From Bacillota bacterium (GTDB taxonomy: Bacteria > Bacillota > Desulfotomaculia > Desulfotomaculales > Desulforudaceae), in contig JBFLXL010000009.1 of NCBI GenBank assembly GCA_040757205.1, positions 1-64,000 on the forward strand: a stretch of 64,000 nucleotides of DNA, read 5' to 3'. Below the pieces are notes generated by a model that saw only the letters and a list, made by a program, of their open reading frames with translations, ran no database searches and was not told the origin of the DNA. The position numbers and the translations under genes were made by a program. Positions 50,646 through 58,656 of the stretch are shown piece after piece (position 1 is the stretch's first letter; each line of letters begins with the position of its first letter).

Positions 50646-52247
50646 TCACCGCGGCCGCGCCGGTTCCAGGTTTACGTTCCAGCCCTTGATGACGGCGTGG
50701 CGCATCGAGGCCACCACCTGGTGGGCCACCTCCCCGGGCACCTCCAGGAAGGTGAAGTTGTCGTAGATGTCGATCGCCCCGATTACGCCTCCCGGGATAC
50801 GTGCCTGCTCGGCCACGCCGCGCACGATGTCGGCCGGGGTAACCCCCTGATTCCGGCCGATATTCATGAATAAGCGCACCATACCCGCCTCGGCCCCGGT
50901 GTCCCCGAACTTTTCGGCGCGTAGCGCGCCCGCGTCCCGGTCCGCACGTCCCAGGTCCCTGGCCAGCAGCTTAAGGGCGGCGGCGGCCACCTCCGCCGGT
51001 TCGTATTCCTCGCTGAGTTCCTGAACCAAAGTGCGGTAGGGGGTGAGGTTGCCGGTGCCCAACGCTTCCAGCAGACGCTGCCGCCAGATCTCCATCCGGC
51101 GGTCCGCCACGTCAGCGAGTGAGGGAATGGGGTGCCGTTCAATACGCACCTTCACCAGGCGCTGGATGGTACGCAAAAGGGGCAGTTCCTTTGGGTGCAC
51201 CAGGGTGATGGCCGTGCCGGTCCGGCCCGCCCGCCCGGTTCGGCCGATGCGGTGCACGTATGATTCCGGGTCCTGCGGGCAGTCGTAGTTGATCACGTGC
51301 GAAATGTTCTGTACGTCAATGCCCCGGGCGGCCACGTCGGTGGCCACCAGCAGGTCGATGTCCCCCTCGCGGAACGCCCCCATCACCCGGTTGCGCTGGT
51401 TTTGCTCGAGGTCCCCGTGGATGTGGTCGGCGGGGTAACCCCGGGAACGGAGGGCCTCGGCCAGTTCATCCACCCGGCGCTTGGTGCGGCAGAAAATAAT
51501 GGCCCGGTCCACGGCTTCGGCGTCCAAAATCCGGCACAACGCTTCCAGATGGTCCATGTTTCTGATTTCGCAGTAGATCTGCCAGATATCCGGCGCGGCC
51601 ACGTACTCGGGATTGATGCTCACGTGGACGGGCGCACGCATATATTTCTCGGCCAGCCGGGCGATGGGGCCCGGGATGGTGGCCGAAAAGAGGAGCGTCT
51701 GGCGACCTGGCGGGGTGGCGTTCAAGATGCTTTCGATGTCGTCGATGAATCCCATATCGAGCATTTCGTCGGCCTCGTCCAACACCACGGCCTGAAGGTG
51801 TTCCAGGCGCAGCGTCTTCCGGTTCAGGTGATCCAGCACCCGCCCCGGTGTGCCCACCACCACGTCCACGCCGCGCTGCAGGGCTTTGATCTGCCGTCCG
51901 ATGCCCTGACCCCCATAGACGGGCAGTACCCGGGTGGTCGTGTACCGGCCGACGCGTGCGAACTCCTCCGCCACCTGGATGGCCAATTCCCGGGTCGGGG
52001 TCATTGCCAGGACTTGCGGCCAACCCCGCCTGGGCTGCAGGCGCATCAGCAGAGGAATGGCGAAAGCCGCCGTCTTCCCCGTGCCGGTCTGAGCCTGACC
52101 GACCAGGTCCCGGCCGTCAAGGAGTTGGGGTATGGTCTGGAGCTGAATCGGCGAGGGTTCCTCGAAACCCATGTCGTCCACAGCCCTCAAGATTTCGGGG
52201 TTTATGCCCAGGTCGGCAAAACTCGCCGTCGGTCTTTCCTTACTCAT
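50646..52247 (-). CDS. DEAD-box RNA helicase with DbpA-type RNA-binding domain
   Basis: A 533-residue helicase of the CsdA/DeaD kind. Q motif FADLGINPEILRAVDDMGFEEPSPIQ-type start, Walker A AQTGTGKTAAF, PTRELA, DEAD in VVLDEADEMLDMGF, SAT, and HRIGRTGRAGRTG are present. The C-terminal 75 residues, from VRLFMNIGRNQGVTPADIV, are a DbpA-like RNA-binding domain. It probably unwinds rRNA or mRNA in ribosome assembly or RNA decay, often cold-induced. ATG 52247 follows CGGAGGC; a longer frame from 52283 is unlikely. Confidence 0.93.
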   Translation of the reverse strand: MSKERPTASFADLGINPEILRAVDDMGFEEPSPIQLQTIPQLLDGRDLVGQAQTGTGKTAAFAIPLLMRLQPRRGWPQVLAMTPTRELAIQVAEEFARVGRYTTTRVLPVYGGQGIGRQIKALQRGVDVVVGTPGRVLDHLNRKTLRLEHLQAVVLDEADEMLDMGFIDDIESILNATPPGRQTLLFSATIPGPIARLAEKYMRAPVHVSINPEYVAAPDIWQIYCEIRNMDHLEALCRILDAEAVDRAIIFCRTKRRVDELAEALRSRGYPADHIHGDLEQNQRNRVMGAFREGDIDLLVATDVAARGIDVQNISHVINYDCPQDPESYVHRIGRTGRAGRTGTAITLVHPKELPLLRTIQRLVKVRIERHPIPSLADVADRRMEIWRQRLLEALGTGNLTPYRTLVQELSEEYEPAEVAAAALKLLARDLGRADRDAGALRAEKFGDTGAEAGMVRLFMNIGRNQGVTPADIVRGVAEQARIPGGVIGAIDIYDNFTFLEVPGEVAHQVVASMRHAVIKGWNVNLEPARPR

Positions 52248-52269
52248 ATCGATAGCCTCCGAATCAACT

Positions 52270-52366
52270 GGTAGTGTTTCCAATAAGGGTTCATCCGGAC
52301 GACCGTTGCCTTTGGACCAGAAATGGTCTTCACAGGTAGTGTTTCCAATAAGGGCCTATCCGGACC
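52270..52366. repeat. Pair of direct repeats in the helicase leader
   Basis: GGTAGTGTTTCCAATAAGGG occurs at 52270-52289 and again at 52335-52354, each followed after three variable bases by ATCCGGAC. The period is 65 bases. Between them GACCA and TGGTC around TTTC form a small hairpin. The repeats lie in the untranslated region of the minus-strand helicase gene. They are not a CRISPR array. Confidence 0.75.
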
Positions 52367-52458
52367 CCAAATATTGTATCACTTTTCTTCCACAACGAAA
52401 AGGCAGTCTTGCGGCGCATGCGGCGCACAGGACGCCCTGATTCAACGAGAATTAGCCG

Positions 52459-52487
52459 TGGTCAACGGCGGGGATGCTGGTTATAAT
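52459..52487 (+). promoter_or_regulatory. Sigma-A promoter of ppiB
   Basis: TGGTCA at 52459-52464 (4/6) is 17 bases from a perfect TATAAT at 52482-52487. Transcription would begin near 52494, 24 bases before the gene. Confidence 0.65.
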
Positions 52488-52517
52488 GAGAAAGAAACGT
52501 GCAGAGGAGGGGCTCGG

Positions 52518-52943
52518 TTGAGCAAAGCGGTCATCGAAACGGAAAAGGGCAACATCGTCGTGGAGTTGTTCGAAAAGGAAGCCCCCAATACCGTAGCCAA
52601 CTTCACCAAGCTCATCAAACAGGGTTTCTACGACGGACTGACTTTCCACCGGGTAATCCCGAGTTTCGTCATTCAGGGCGGCTGCCCCAAGGGCAACGGC
52701 ACCGGCGGCCCGGGTTACACCATCAAGTGCGAGATCAACCCGAAAAAACACGTCCGGGGGGCCCTTTCCATGGCCCACGCGGGGCGGAACACCGGCGGCA
52801 GCCAGTTCTTCGTCTGCCACGACTCTTTTCCGCACTTGGACGGGGTCCATACCGTATTCGGCCAGGTCGTCGAGGGGCAGGACGTGGTGGACCGGATCAA
52901 GCAGGGAGACCGGATGACCAAGGTGAGGGTGGAGGAAGAGTAG
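52518..52943 (+). CDS. ppiB: Peptidyl-prolyl cis-trans isomerase, cyclophilin type
   Basis: A 141-residue cyclophilin, close to minimal length. Motifs are [47 protein letters not shown] in two parts, and [27 protein letters not shown]. It speeds proline isomerisation in the cytoplasm; there is no signal peptide. TTG 52518 follows AGAGGAGGGGC and gives the family start. Confidence 0.94.
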   Translation: MSKAVIETEKGNIVVELFEKEAPNTVANFTKLIKQGFYDGLTFHRVIPSFVIQGGCPKGNGTGGPGYTIKCEINPKKHVRGALSMAHAGRNTGGSQFFVCHDSFPHLDGVHTVFGQVVEGQDVVDRIKQGDRMTKVRVEEE

Positions 52944-53026
52944 CAGGAGGCGCCGCTGCGGCGCCGTCACCCCGGATTCGCGTGGTATAACCAGGTGTTC
53001 GCCGTATGCTGCAGCGCCGGCGGCCC

Positions 53027-53053
53027 GCAGGAATCCCTCTGCCGGCGGCGAAT
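53027..53053 (+). promoter_or_regulatory. Sigma-H-like promoter before the DUF1847 gene
   Basis: GCAGGAATC at 53027-53035 and GGCGAAT at 53047-53053 (full match to RNNGAAT) are 11 bases apart. Transcription would start near 53061, 35 bases before the gene. Confidence 0.5.
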
Positions 53054-53095
53054 TCTTGCGCGAGGGATCTGCGGGCCGAAAAGGGGTGAATCGGG

Positions 53096-53686
53096 TTGAA
53101 ATGTGCCGACTGCAAGCAGAATCCCCGGAACGCGTGCGACAAAACCGGCTTTGACTGTACCGGCGGCAAGCTGGTGCTGTCCGAATACGCCCTCCCGGAA
53201 AACCGGCCTTTCCTCTCGTTGAGCAGTGAATTTCAGTGCCAATTCGGCAATGCGCTCAGCCGTCTGGAGGAACTGGTCAAATTCTGTGAAGCAATGGGCT
53301 ATCGTAAGCTGGGCCTGGCTTTTTGTTTGGGCTTGGCCCGGGAGGCCGGCGACTTGGCCGCGGTGCTGGAAAGCAGAGGTTTTCGGGTCGAATCGGTTTG
53401 CTGCAAAGTGGGCGGTCTTAGAAAGGATGACTTCGGTCTCGAAAAACTGGACCCGGAGAAATGCGAGACTCTGTGCAACCCGGTAGCTCAGGCCAAGATT
53501 CTGAACCGGGCGAGGACCGAGCTGAACATCGAGTTAGGTTTGTGCGTGGGGCACGACATTCTGTTTCACAAATACGTCCGGGCACCGGTCACGGTGTTCG
53601 CGGTAAAGGACCGGGTGCTGGCGCACAACCCACTGGGCGTGTTCCAGGCCAGTTACCTGCGCAGACGGTTCGGCCTCGAGGAATAG
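53096..53686 (+). CDS. DUF1847 cysteine-rich metal-binding protein
   Basis: A 196-residue protein with an N-terminal CADC...CDKTGFDC cysteine cluster followed by a domain with MGYRKLGLAFCLGLAREAGDLA, SVCCKVGG, CNPVAQAKILNRARTELNIELGLCVGHDILFHKY and LGVFQASYLRRRFG. This matches the DUF1847 family found in anaerobes, thought to bind metal or an iron-sulfur centre. Ten cysteines support that. The function is not known. The TTG start follows AAAGGGGTG. Confidence 0.85.
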   Translation: MKCADCKQNPRNACDKTGFDCTGGKLVLSEYALPENRPFLSLSSEFQCQFGNALSRLEELVKFCEAMGYRKLGLAFCLGLAREAGDLAAVLESRGFRVESVCCKVGGLRKDDFGLEKLDPEKCETLCNPVAQAKILNRARTELNIELGLCVGHDILFHKYVRAPVTVFAVKDRVLAHNPLGVFQASYLRRRFGLEE

Positions 53687-53820
53687 CGCGATGAACGGAC
53701 GGAAAGCCGGCTTTTGGCACCGGTGGCCCTTTCACCGTCTTCTGCCTGCAAATAGCCGCTCCATTGACCGGTGACAATGGTAACCTTATAACACAAGACT
53801 GCCGGAGGCGTGGAAGAAGA

Positions 53821-53934
53821 AGTCCGGTGCCCCGGGAGGGTTTGCGCTTGAAGTGGTGCACGCCAGACGAGGCCCCCGGCTGGGCTGAGGAGTCCGGGGT
53901 GCCCCGGGAGGGTTTCCATTGGAAGTAGTCCACG
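53821..53934 (+). repeat. Duplicated ribosome-binding and start region before recD2
   Basis: Two near-identical segments, 53821-53862 and 53891-53934, share AGTCCGG, TGCCCCGGGAGGGTTT, a TTG codon and a CACG end, about 71 bases apart. The second copy contains the ribosome binding site and TTG start of recD2. The first has the same layout and opens a separate small frame. Confidence 0.75.
53848..53928 (+). CDS. Possible 26-residue leader peptide of recD2
   Basis: The first repeat copy presents GGGAGGG 7 bases before TTG 53848. The frame runs 26 codons to TAG 53926-53928 and overlaps the recD2 start (53919) by 10 bases, so translation of the two could be coupled. The peptide begins MKWCTPDE. 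It may equally be a by-product of the duplication. There is no homology evidence. Confidence 0.25.
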   Translation: MKWCTPDEAPGWAEESGVPREGFHWK

Positions 53935-56150
53935 GATATCTGGAACGGATCACTTACTACAACGAGGAAAACCACTTCACCGTCGCCCGGCTGCAGGAAA
54001 CCGGGAAAAAGGAACTGATTACGATTGTGGGCAACCTGGCCGGCATCACCCCCGGGGAGTCCCTGAAACTCACCGGGAAGTGGGTTGCCGACCCCCGGTT
54101 CGGGCCGCAGTTCCGGGTCGAGAGGTTCGAGACCGTGGTTCCGGCGACGGTCAACGGTATTCGCAAGTACCTGGGTTCGGGACTCATCAGAGGCATCGGT
54201 CCCGTAATGGCCAAAAGAATCGTTAAGGTTTTCGGCCTGCAGACGCTGGACGTGATCGACCATTCCCCCGGGCGGCTGGCGGAGGTGGCCGGCATCGGCC
54301 CCAAGCGGGTGGCCCTGATCACCAGGGCCTGGGAGGACCAGAAGGAAATCCGGGGGATCATGGTTTTCCTTCAGGACCACGGCATCAGCGCCGCCTACGC
54401 CGCCAAGATATACAAGCAGTACGGAAACGCCGCGGTGGAGGTCGTGAAAACGAATCCGTACCGCCTCGCGGCCGACGTGCACGGCATCGGCTTCATCACC
54501 GCCGACCGGATCGCGAGGCAGGCGGGCATCGATCCCAATTCCATCACACGGGCCGAGGAAGGGACCCTCTACGTCCTGAACGAGAGCACCAACGAAGGAC
54601 ACGTCTACCTCCCTTGCGAAACGCTCGTGACCCGGGCGGCCCAAATGCTGGAGGTCAGCCGGGACCTCGTTGCCGAGGCCCTGGAACGGTTGATCACGCG
54701 CCGGCGTGTGGTGCGGGAGGACGAAGCGGTGTACCCCGCGCCCTTTTACGCCGCCGAAACCAGTCTCGCCGAGCGCCTGGGCGGGCTCCGGGACGCCGGA
54801 GCCGCCGTCGGGGTACCCGGGGGTACCCGGCGGGGGTACCCGCGTCAGTGGGTCAGTGGGTCAGCGGGTCGGGTGGACACCGCCCAAGCGCTTCCCTGGG
54901 TGGAAAAGAGGCTCGGGCTCCGGCTGGCCGAGAAGCAGGCTCAAGCCGTGGCGTGCGCGGTGTCCAACAAGGTCCTGGTGATCACCGGCGGGCCGGGTAC
55001 CGGCAAAACCACCATCATCAGGGCGATGATCAACATCTACCAGGCTCTGGGGGTGCGGGTCGTCCTGGCCGCCCCCACCGGCCGGGCGGCAAAACGCATG
55101 CAGGAGGCTTCGGGGCACGAGGCCCGGACCATCCACCGCCTGCTGGAGTTCAGCCCCGCAAAAGGCCGTTTTCAGCGCGACCAGGACTCGCCCCTGGACG
55201 CTGACGCCGTTATTGTCGACGAGGCTTCGATGATCGACACCCTGCTGATGAACAGTCTGGTCCGGGCCATTCCACGAAGCGCCGCCCTGGTCCTGGTCGG
55301 GGACACCAACCAACTGCCCTCGGTCGGTCCGGGAAACGTTTTAAGAGACATTATCGATTCCGGCCGGTTCAAAGTGGTGACCCTGACCGAGATCTTCCGG
55401 CAGTCCCGGGAAAGCCGGATCGTGGTAAACGCCCACCGGATCAACCGGGGCGAGTTTCCCGATTTGCGCCCGCCGGAAACCGGCCGCCCGTCCGACTTCT
55501 ACTTCATCCAGGAGGAGGACCCGGCAACGGCGGTCCAGACGATCCTCAACCTGTGCAAGGTACGCCTCCCCAAGCGCTTCGGCTGGCACCCGGTGCGGGA
55601 CATCCAGGTGCTCACGCCGATGCACAAGGGCCTGGCCGGCGCTGCGAACCTGAACGCCGAGCTGCAAAATCTATTGAACCCGGGGAAAGAAGGGGTGGTT
55701 AGGGGCCACCGGATGTTCCGGACTCACGACAAGGTCATGCAGGTGGTGAACAACTACCAGAAAGAAGTGTTTAACGGGGACATCGGCCGGATTACGGCCG
55801 TGCACTTCGACGAACAACAACTAAAGGTGAACTTCGACGGCCGGACCGTAGGCTACGAGTTCTCGGAACTTGACGAGCTGGTCCTGGCCTACGCGGTCTC
55901 CGTGCATAAGGCCCAGGGAAGCGAATATCCGGTGGTGATTATGCCGGTGCTGACTCAGCACTATGTGCTTCTGCAGCGGAACCTGGTCTACACCGGGGTG
56001 ACCCGCGGAAAAAACCTGGTGGTGCTCGTCGGCACCAAGAAGGCGTTGGCCATCGCCATCCGCAACGACGAGCCGCGCCGGCGTTACACCAGGCTGCGGG
56101 AAAGGCTCTCCGGGTTTCGTCCCGGGTATGGCGGCGAAATCAGTAATTAG
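53919..56150 (+). CDS. recD2: ATP-dependent DNA helicase RecD2
   Basis: A 743-residue superfamily 1B helicase of the RecD2/TraA type: an N-terminal OB-like region, helix-hairpin-helix repeats at about 90-190 (IRGIGPVMAKRIV, VAGIGPKRVALI), then helicase domains. Walker A is TGGPGTGKTTIIRA near residue 356, Walker B is VIVDEASMIDTLL near residue 431 and YAVSVHKAQGSEYPVV near residue 653 is motif V. It unwinds DNA 5'-3' in repair. Residues 298-320 are encoded by tandem repeats and form an extra linker. The TTG start follows GGGAGGG. Confidence 0.93.
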   Translation: MEVVHGYLERITYYNEENHFTVARLQETGKKELITIVGNLAGITPGESLKLTGKWVADPRFGPQFRVERFETVVPATVNGIRKYLGSGLIRGIGPVMAKRIVKVFGLQTLDVIDHSPGRLAEVAGIGPKRVALITRAWEDQKEIRGIMVFLQDHGISAAYAAKIYKQYGNAAVEVVKTNPYRLAADVHGIGFITADRIARQAGIDPNSITRAEEGTLYVLNESTNEGHVYLPCETLVTRAAQMLEVSRDLVAEALERLITRRRVVREDEAVYPAPFYAAETSLAERLGGLRDAGAAVGVPGGTRRGYPRQWVSGSAGRVDTAQALPWVEKRLGLRLAEKQAQAVACAVSNKVLVITGGPGTGKTTIIRAMINIYQALGVRVVLAAPTGRAAKRMQEASGHEARTIHRLLEFSPAKGRFQRDQDSPLDADAVIVDEASMIDTLLMNSLVRAIPRSAALVLVGDTNQLPSVGPGNVLRDIIDSGRFKVVTLTEIFRQSRESRIVVNAHRINRGEFPDLRPPETGRPSDFYFIQEEDPATAVQTILNLCKVRLPKRFGWHPVRDIQVLTPMHKGLAGAANLNAELQNLLNPGKEGVVRGHRMFRTHDKVMQVVNNYQKEVFNGDIGRITAVHFDEQQLKVNFDGRTVGYEFSELDELVLAYAVSVHKAQGSEYPVVIMPVLTQHYVLLQRNLVYTGVTRGKNLVVLVGTKKALAIAIRNDEPRRRYTRLRERLSGFRPGYGGEISN
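54810..54867. repeat. Tandem repeats inside recD2
   Basis: Two tandem 10-base units GGGTACCCGG (54811-54830) and a third GGGTACCC at 54835-54842 are followed by three 8-base units, GTCAGTGG, GTCAGTGG and GTCAGCGG, at 54844-54867. The reading frame stays open through them. Confidence 0.85.
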
Positions 56151-56193
56151 TGTCGGCCGGTGCGTGATTATTTTCCGGCGGACTAGACCCGGA

Positions 56194-56220
56194 GCAGGAA
56201 TTCCGAGGAATTTGCAGAAT
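56194..56220 (+). promoter_or_regulatory. Sigma-H-like promoter, best match in the window
   Basis: GCAGGAATT at 56194-56202 fully matches RNAGGAWWW, and GCAGAAT at 56214-56220 fully matches RNNGAAT, with an 11-base spacer. It points toward livK, about 300 bases away. Confidence 0.55.
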
Positions 56221-56325
56221 TCTATAACATTCGCCCGGCAATCAGCGCCGGTTCTCCTTCCGTCCGGACGATGCAAGAACCGCCGTCAAGCTTGCCCGAA
56301 AAGTTTTTAGCTTGAATTTAACCTT

Positions 56326-56352
56326 GCAGGAAAGGTATTAGTAAGGATGAAT
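56326..56352 (+). promoter_or_regulatory. Second sigma-H-like promoter before livK
   Basis: GCAGGAAAG at 56326-56334 and GATGAAT at 56346-56352 are 11 bases apart. It lies 132 bases downstream of the first element and about 170 before livK. Confidence 0.45.
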
Positions 56353-56520
56353 ATCTAATGGTGGTCCAAGAGGTGGTCCACCGGGTAGGAGCGCGTTTAA
56401 GGTTTTTGTCGATTGCAAACTTAGGCGGGGGGGGGTGGTTCCGGGGAGAGCAATCGTCCGGGTAGGGGCCAGAAAAACCCAATCAACTTCTTTTACTCTT
56501 ATTTTGGGAGGGGAAACTTG

Positions 56521-57675
56521 GTGAGAGTGTCCAAATGGGTAGCCCTGTTGACGGTGATTCTCTTTTCGCTGTCCATTATCGCCGGTTGCGGCGGTGGCCA
56601 AGCTCCGCCCCCGGCTGCGGCGGAGGAAATCAAGATCGGTTTGATCGCCCCCCTGACGGGTGACGTCAAGACTTTCGGCGAATCCGTGAAGAATGCTTTC
56701 GAGCTGGCGATCGAGGAATCGGGTAACAAAGTCGGAGACTTCAACATCAAGTACGTCATCGCCGACGACCGGAACGTGGCCACCGAAGCCGTGAACGTAG
56801 CCGACAAGCTCATCACCCAGGACAAAGTATCGGCGATCGTGGGTTCGGTTACTTCGTCCTGCACCATCCCGATTTCGGAAGTGGCTCAGGCTGCGGGCGT
56901 GGTCGTGATCAGCCCGACCGCGACCAACCCGAAGGTCACCGTTGATGCCGGGAACCGCAAAGACTTCATCTTCCGGGCCTGCTTCATCGACCCGTTCCAG
57001 GGCACCGTCGCGGCCCGCTTCGCCCTTGACGAACTCGGCGCCAAGACGGCGGCCGTCCTGTTCGACCAGGGGAACGACTACACCATCGGTCTGAAGGACT
57101 TTTTCAAGGAGGCGTTCGTCGCCGGGGGCGGCACGATGCTGGCTGAAGAGGCCTACGCCAAGACCGACACCGACTTTTCAGCAGTGCTCACCCGGATCGC
57201 GCAGCTGAAACCCGACATCCTGTTCCTGCCCGACTACTACCAGAAAGCCAGCCTGATCGGCAAGCAGGCCCGCGACAAGGGCATCACCGCCGTTTTCCTC
57301 GGCGGCGACGGCTGGGACAGCCCGGACCTGGATTTCGCGGCCATGGAAGGCGGCTACTTCACCAACCACTATTCTCCTGAGGACCCGCGTCCGGTAGTGG
57401 CGGAATGGGTAGCGAAGTACACCGCCAAATACGGCCAGACCCCCGACGCCCTGGCCACCCTGGCGTACGACGCCACCAACCTTCTGCTGGCGGCCATCGA
57501 GAAGGCCGGCTCCAAGGACCCGGCGGCCATCCGCGACGCGATGGCGGCGACCGACGGCTTCCAGGCCGTGAGCGGCAGCATCAGCTTCGATGAGAACGGT
57601 AACCCCATCAAGTCGGCCGCGATCCTGCAGGTCAAGGACGGCGCCCAGAAGTTCGTAACCATCGTAGATCCCTAG
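56521..57675 (+). CDS. livK: Branched-chain amino-acid ABC transporter, substrate-binding lipoprotein
   Basis: A 384-residue periplasmic-binding-type lipoprotein. The signal segment ends in lipobox IAGC (Cys at about 22), followed by an alanine- and proline-rich linker and the LivJ/LivK fold starting IKIGLIAPLTGDVKTFG, with VSAIVGSVTSSCTIPISEVAQ and VTVDAGNRKDFIFRACFIDPFQG. It captures leucine, isoleucine, valine or a related ligand outside the membrane. GTG 56521 is 7 bases after GGGAGGGG; TTG 56518 is an alternative. First gene of livKHMGF. Confidence 0.92.
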   Translation: MRVSKWVALLTVILFSLSIIAGCGGGQAPPPAAAEEIKIGLIAPLTGDVKTFGESVKNAFELAIEESGNKVGDFNIKYVIADDRNVATEAVNVADKLITQDKVSAIVGSVTSSCTIPISEVAQAAGVVVISPTATNPKVTVDAGNRKDFIFRACFIDPFQGTVAARFALDELGAKTAAVLFDQGNDYTIGLKDFFKEAFVAGGGTMLAEEAYAKTDTDFSAVLTRIAQLKPDILFLPDYYQKASLIGKQARDKGITAVFLGGDGWDSPDLDFAAMEGGYFTNHYSPEDPRPVVAEWVAKYTAKYGQTPDALATLAYDATNLLLAAIEKAGSKDPAAIRDAMAATDGFQAVSGSISFDENGNPIKSAAILQVKDGAQKFVTIVDP

Positions 57676-57690
57676 AGTTGCACAAGGTAC

Positions 57691-57718
57691 GGGGGAAAGA
57701 GCAAAGCCTCTTTCCCCC
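57691..57718 (+). other. Strong hairpin between livK and livH
   Basis: GGGGGAAAGAG (57691-57701) pairs perfectly with CTCTTTCCCCC (57708-57718), 11 bp around CAAAGC. No T run follows, so it may protect the livK message or partly stop transcription, giving more binding protein than permease. Confidence 0.65.
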
Positions 57719-57753
57719 GCTGCCTGTTTTCAGGTTGGGGGGGGTAAAGTGGG

Positions 57754-58638
57754 TTGGAGTATTTTCTAGAACAGGTGATCAACGGGCTTCAACTGGGTAT
57801 GGTTTACGCGCTGATCGCCCTCGGGTACACAATGGTCTACGGCATAGTAAGACTCATCAACTTCGCCCACGGCGATGTTTTTATGGTGGGGGCGTTCATT
57901 GGCTATTTCGGGTTCACCAACTGGAACATGCCTTGGCCGCTGGCGATCGTGGTGGCGATGATTATCTGCGCCGCGCTGGGCATGACCATTGAGCGGCTTG
58001 CCTACCGCCCTCTGCGCTACGCACCGCGGATTATGGCGCTCATTGCCGCCATCGGTGTGTCGTTCTTCATCGAGTACTTTTGCAGCCTGAAGTTTATGTT
58101 CGGTCCGAACTACCGGGTGGTTCAGCGCCCTTTTGAAGAGGTCTACTGGAGCATCGGCGGGGTCACGATTTCCAACATCCAGGTCCTGATCTTCGTCACC
58201 GCGGTGATAATGCTTATCGGCCTTCAATACCTCGTGTACCGGACCAAGCTCGGCGCCGCGATGCGCACGTTGTCCTTCGACCACGACACCGCCCGGTTGA
58301 TGGGCGTGAACGTAGACCGCACCATCTCCTTGACCTTCGGAATCGGCGCGGCCCTGGCGGCGGTGGGCGGCGTGCTTTACGCCATCGCCTACCCACAGAT
58401 TTTCACGTTCATGGGAATCATGCCCGGCCTCAAGGCCTTCACCGCCGCCGTGCTGGGGGGTATCGGCCTCATTCCCGGAGCGATGCTGGGGGCTTTAATC
58501 ATGGGCCAGGCGGAAGTGATGACCGCGGCGTTCATCTCCTCCCAGTTACGCGACATGATCGCCTTCTCGATCCTAATTTTGGTGCTGCTGATTAAACCCA
58601 CCGGCATTTTGGGCAAGACCCAGCCGGAAAAGGTTTAA
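57754..58638 (+). CDS. livH: Branched-chain amino-acid ABC transporter permease LivH
   Basis: A 294-residue permease with about eight membrane segments, starting QVINGLQLGMVYALIALGYTMVYGIVRLINFAHGD, the LivH hallmark (seen near residues 7-41). GGIGLIPGAMLGALIMG near residue 236 is the loop that contacts the ATPases. It forms the channel with LivM. The TTG start follows GGGGGGGGT. Confidence 0.93.
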   Translation: MEYFLEQVINGLQLGMVYALIALGYTMVYGIVRLINFAHGDVFMVGAFIGYFGFTNWNMPWPLAIVVAMIICAALGMTIERLAYRPLRYAPRIMALIAAIGVSFFIEYFCSLKFMFGPNYRVVQRPFEEVYWSIGGVTISNIQVLIFVTAVIMLIGLQYLVYRTKLGAAMRTLSFDHDTARLMGVNVDRTISLTFGIGAALAAVGGVLYAIAYPQIFTFMGIMPGLKAFTAAVLGGIGLIPGAMLGALIMGQAEVMTAAFISSQLRDMIAFSILILVLLIKPTGILGKTQPEKV

Positions 58639-58656
58639 ATGAGGAAGGATACGCCA

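Larger units (their letters stand above)
56151..56520 (+). other. Regulatory region between recD2 and livK
   Basis: About 370 bases without a gene. It holds two sigma-H-like elements (listed separately), a small self-complementary stretch GGTGGTCC...GGTGGTCCACC near 56358-56384, nine consecutive G at 56427-56435, and directly after it GGTGGTTCCGG with CGTCC downstream, which resembles a degraded T-box core. No T-run terminator is seen before livK. Confidence 0.5.

Noticed and set aside
52270-52366. CRISPR-like repeat pair
   Set aside because: Only two copies, unequal ends, a 65-base period with a hairpin in the spacer, and no cas genes nearby.
56405-56412. Spo0A box (TTTGTCGA) before livK
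   Set aside because: A single short match with a mismatch at the end, no second box, and the gene is not a typical Spo0A target.
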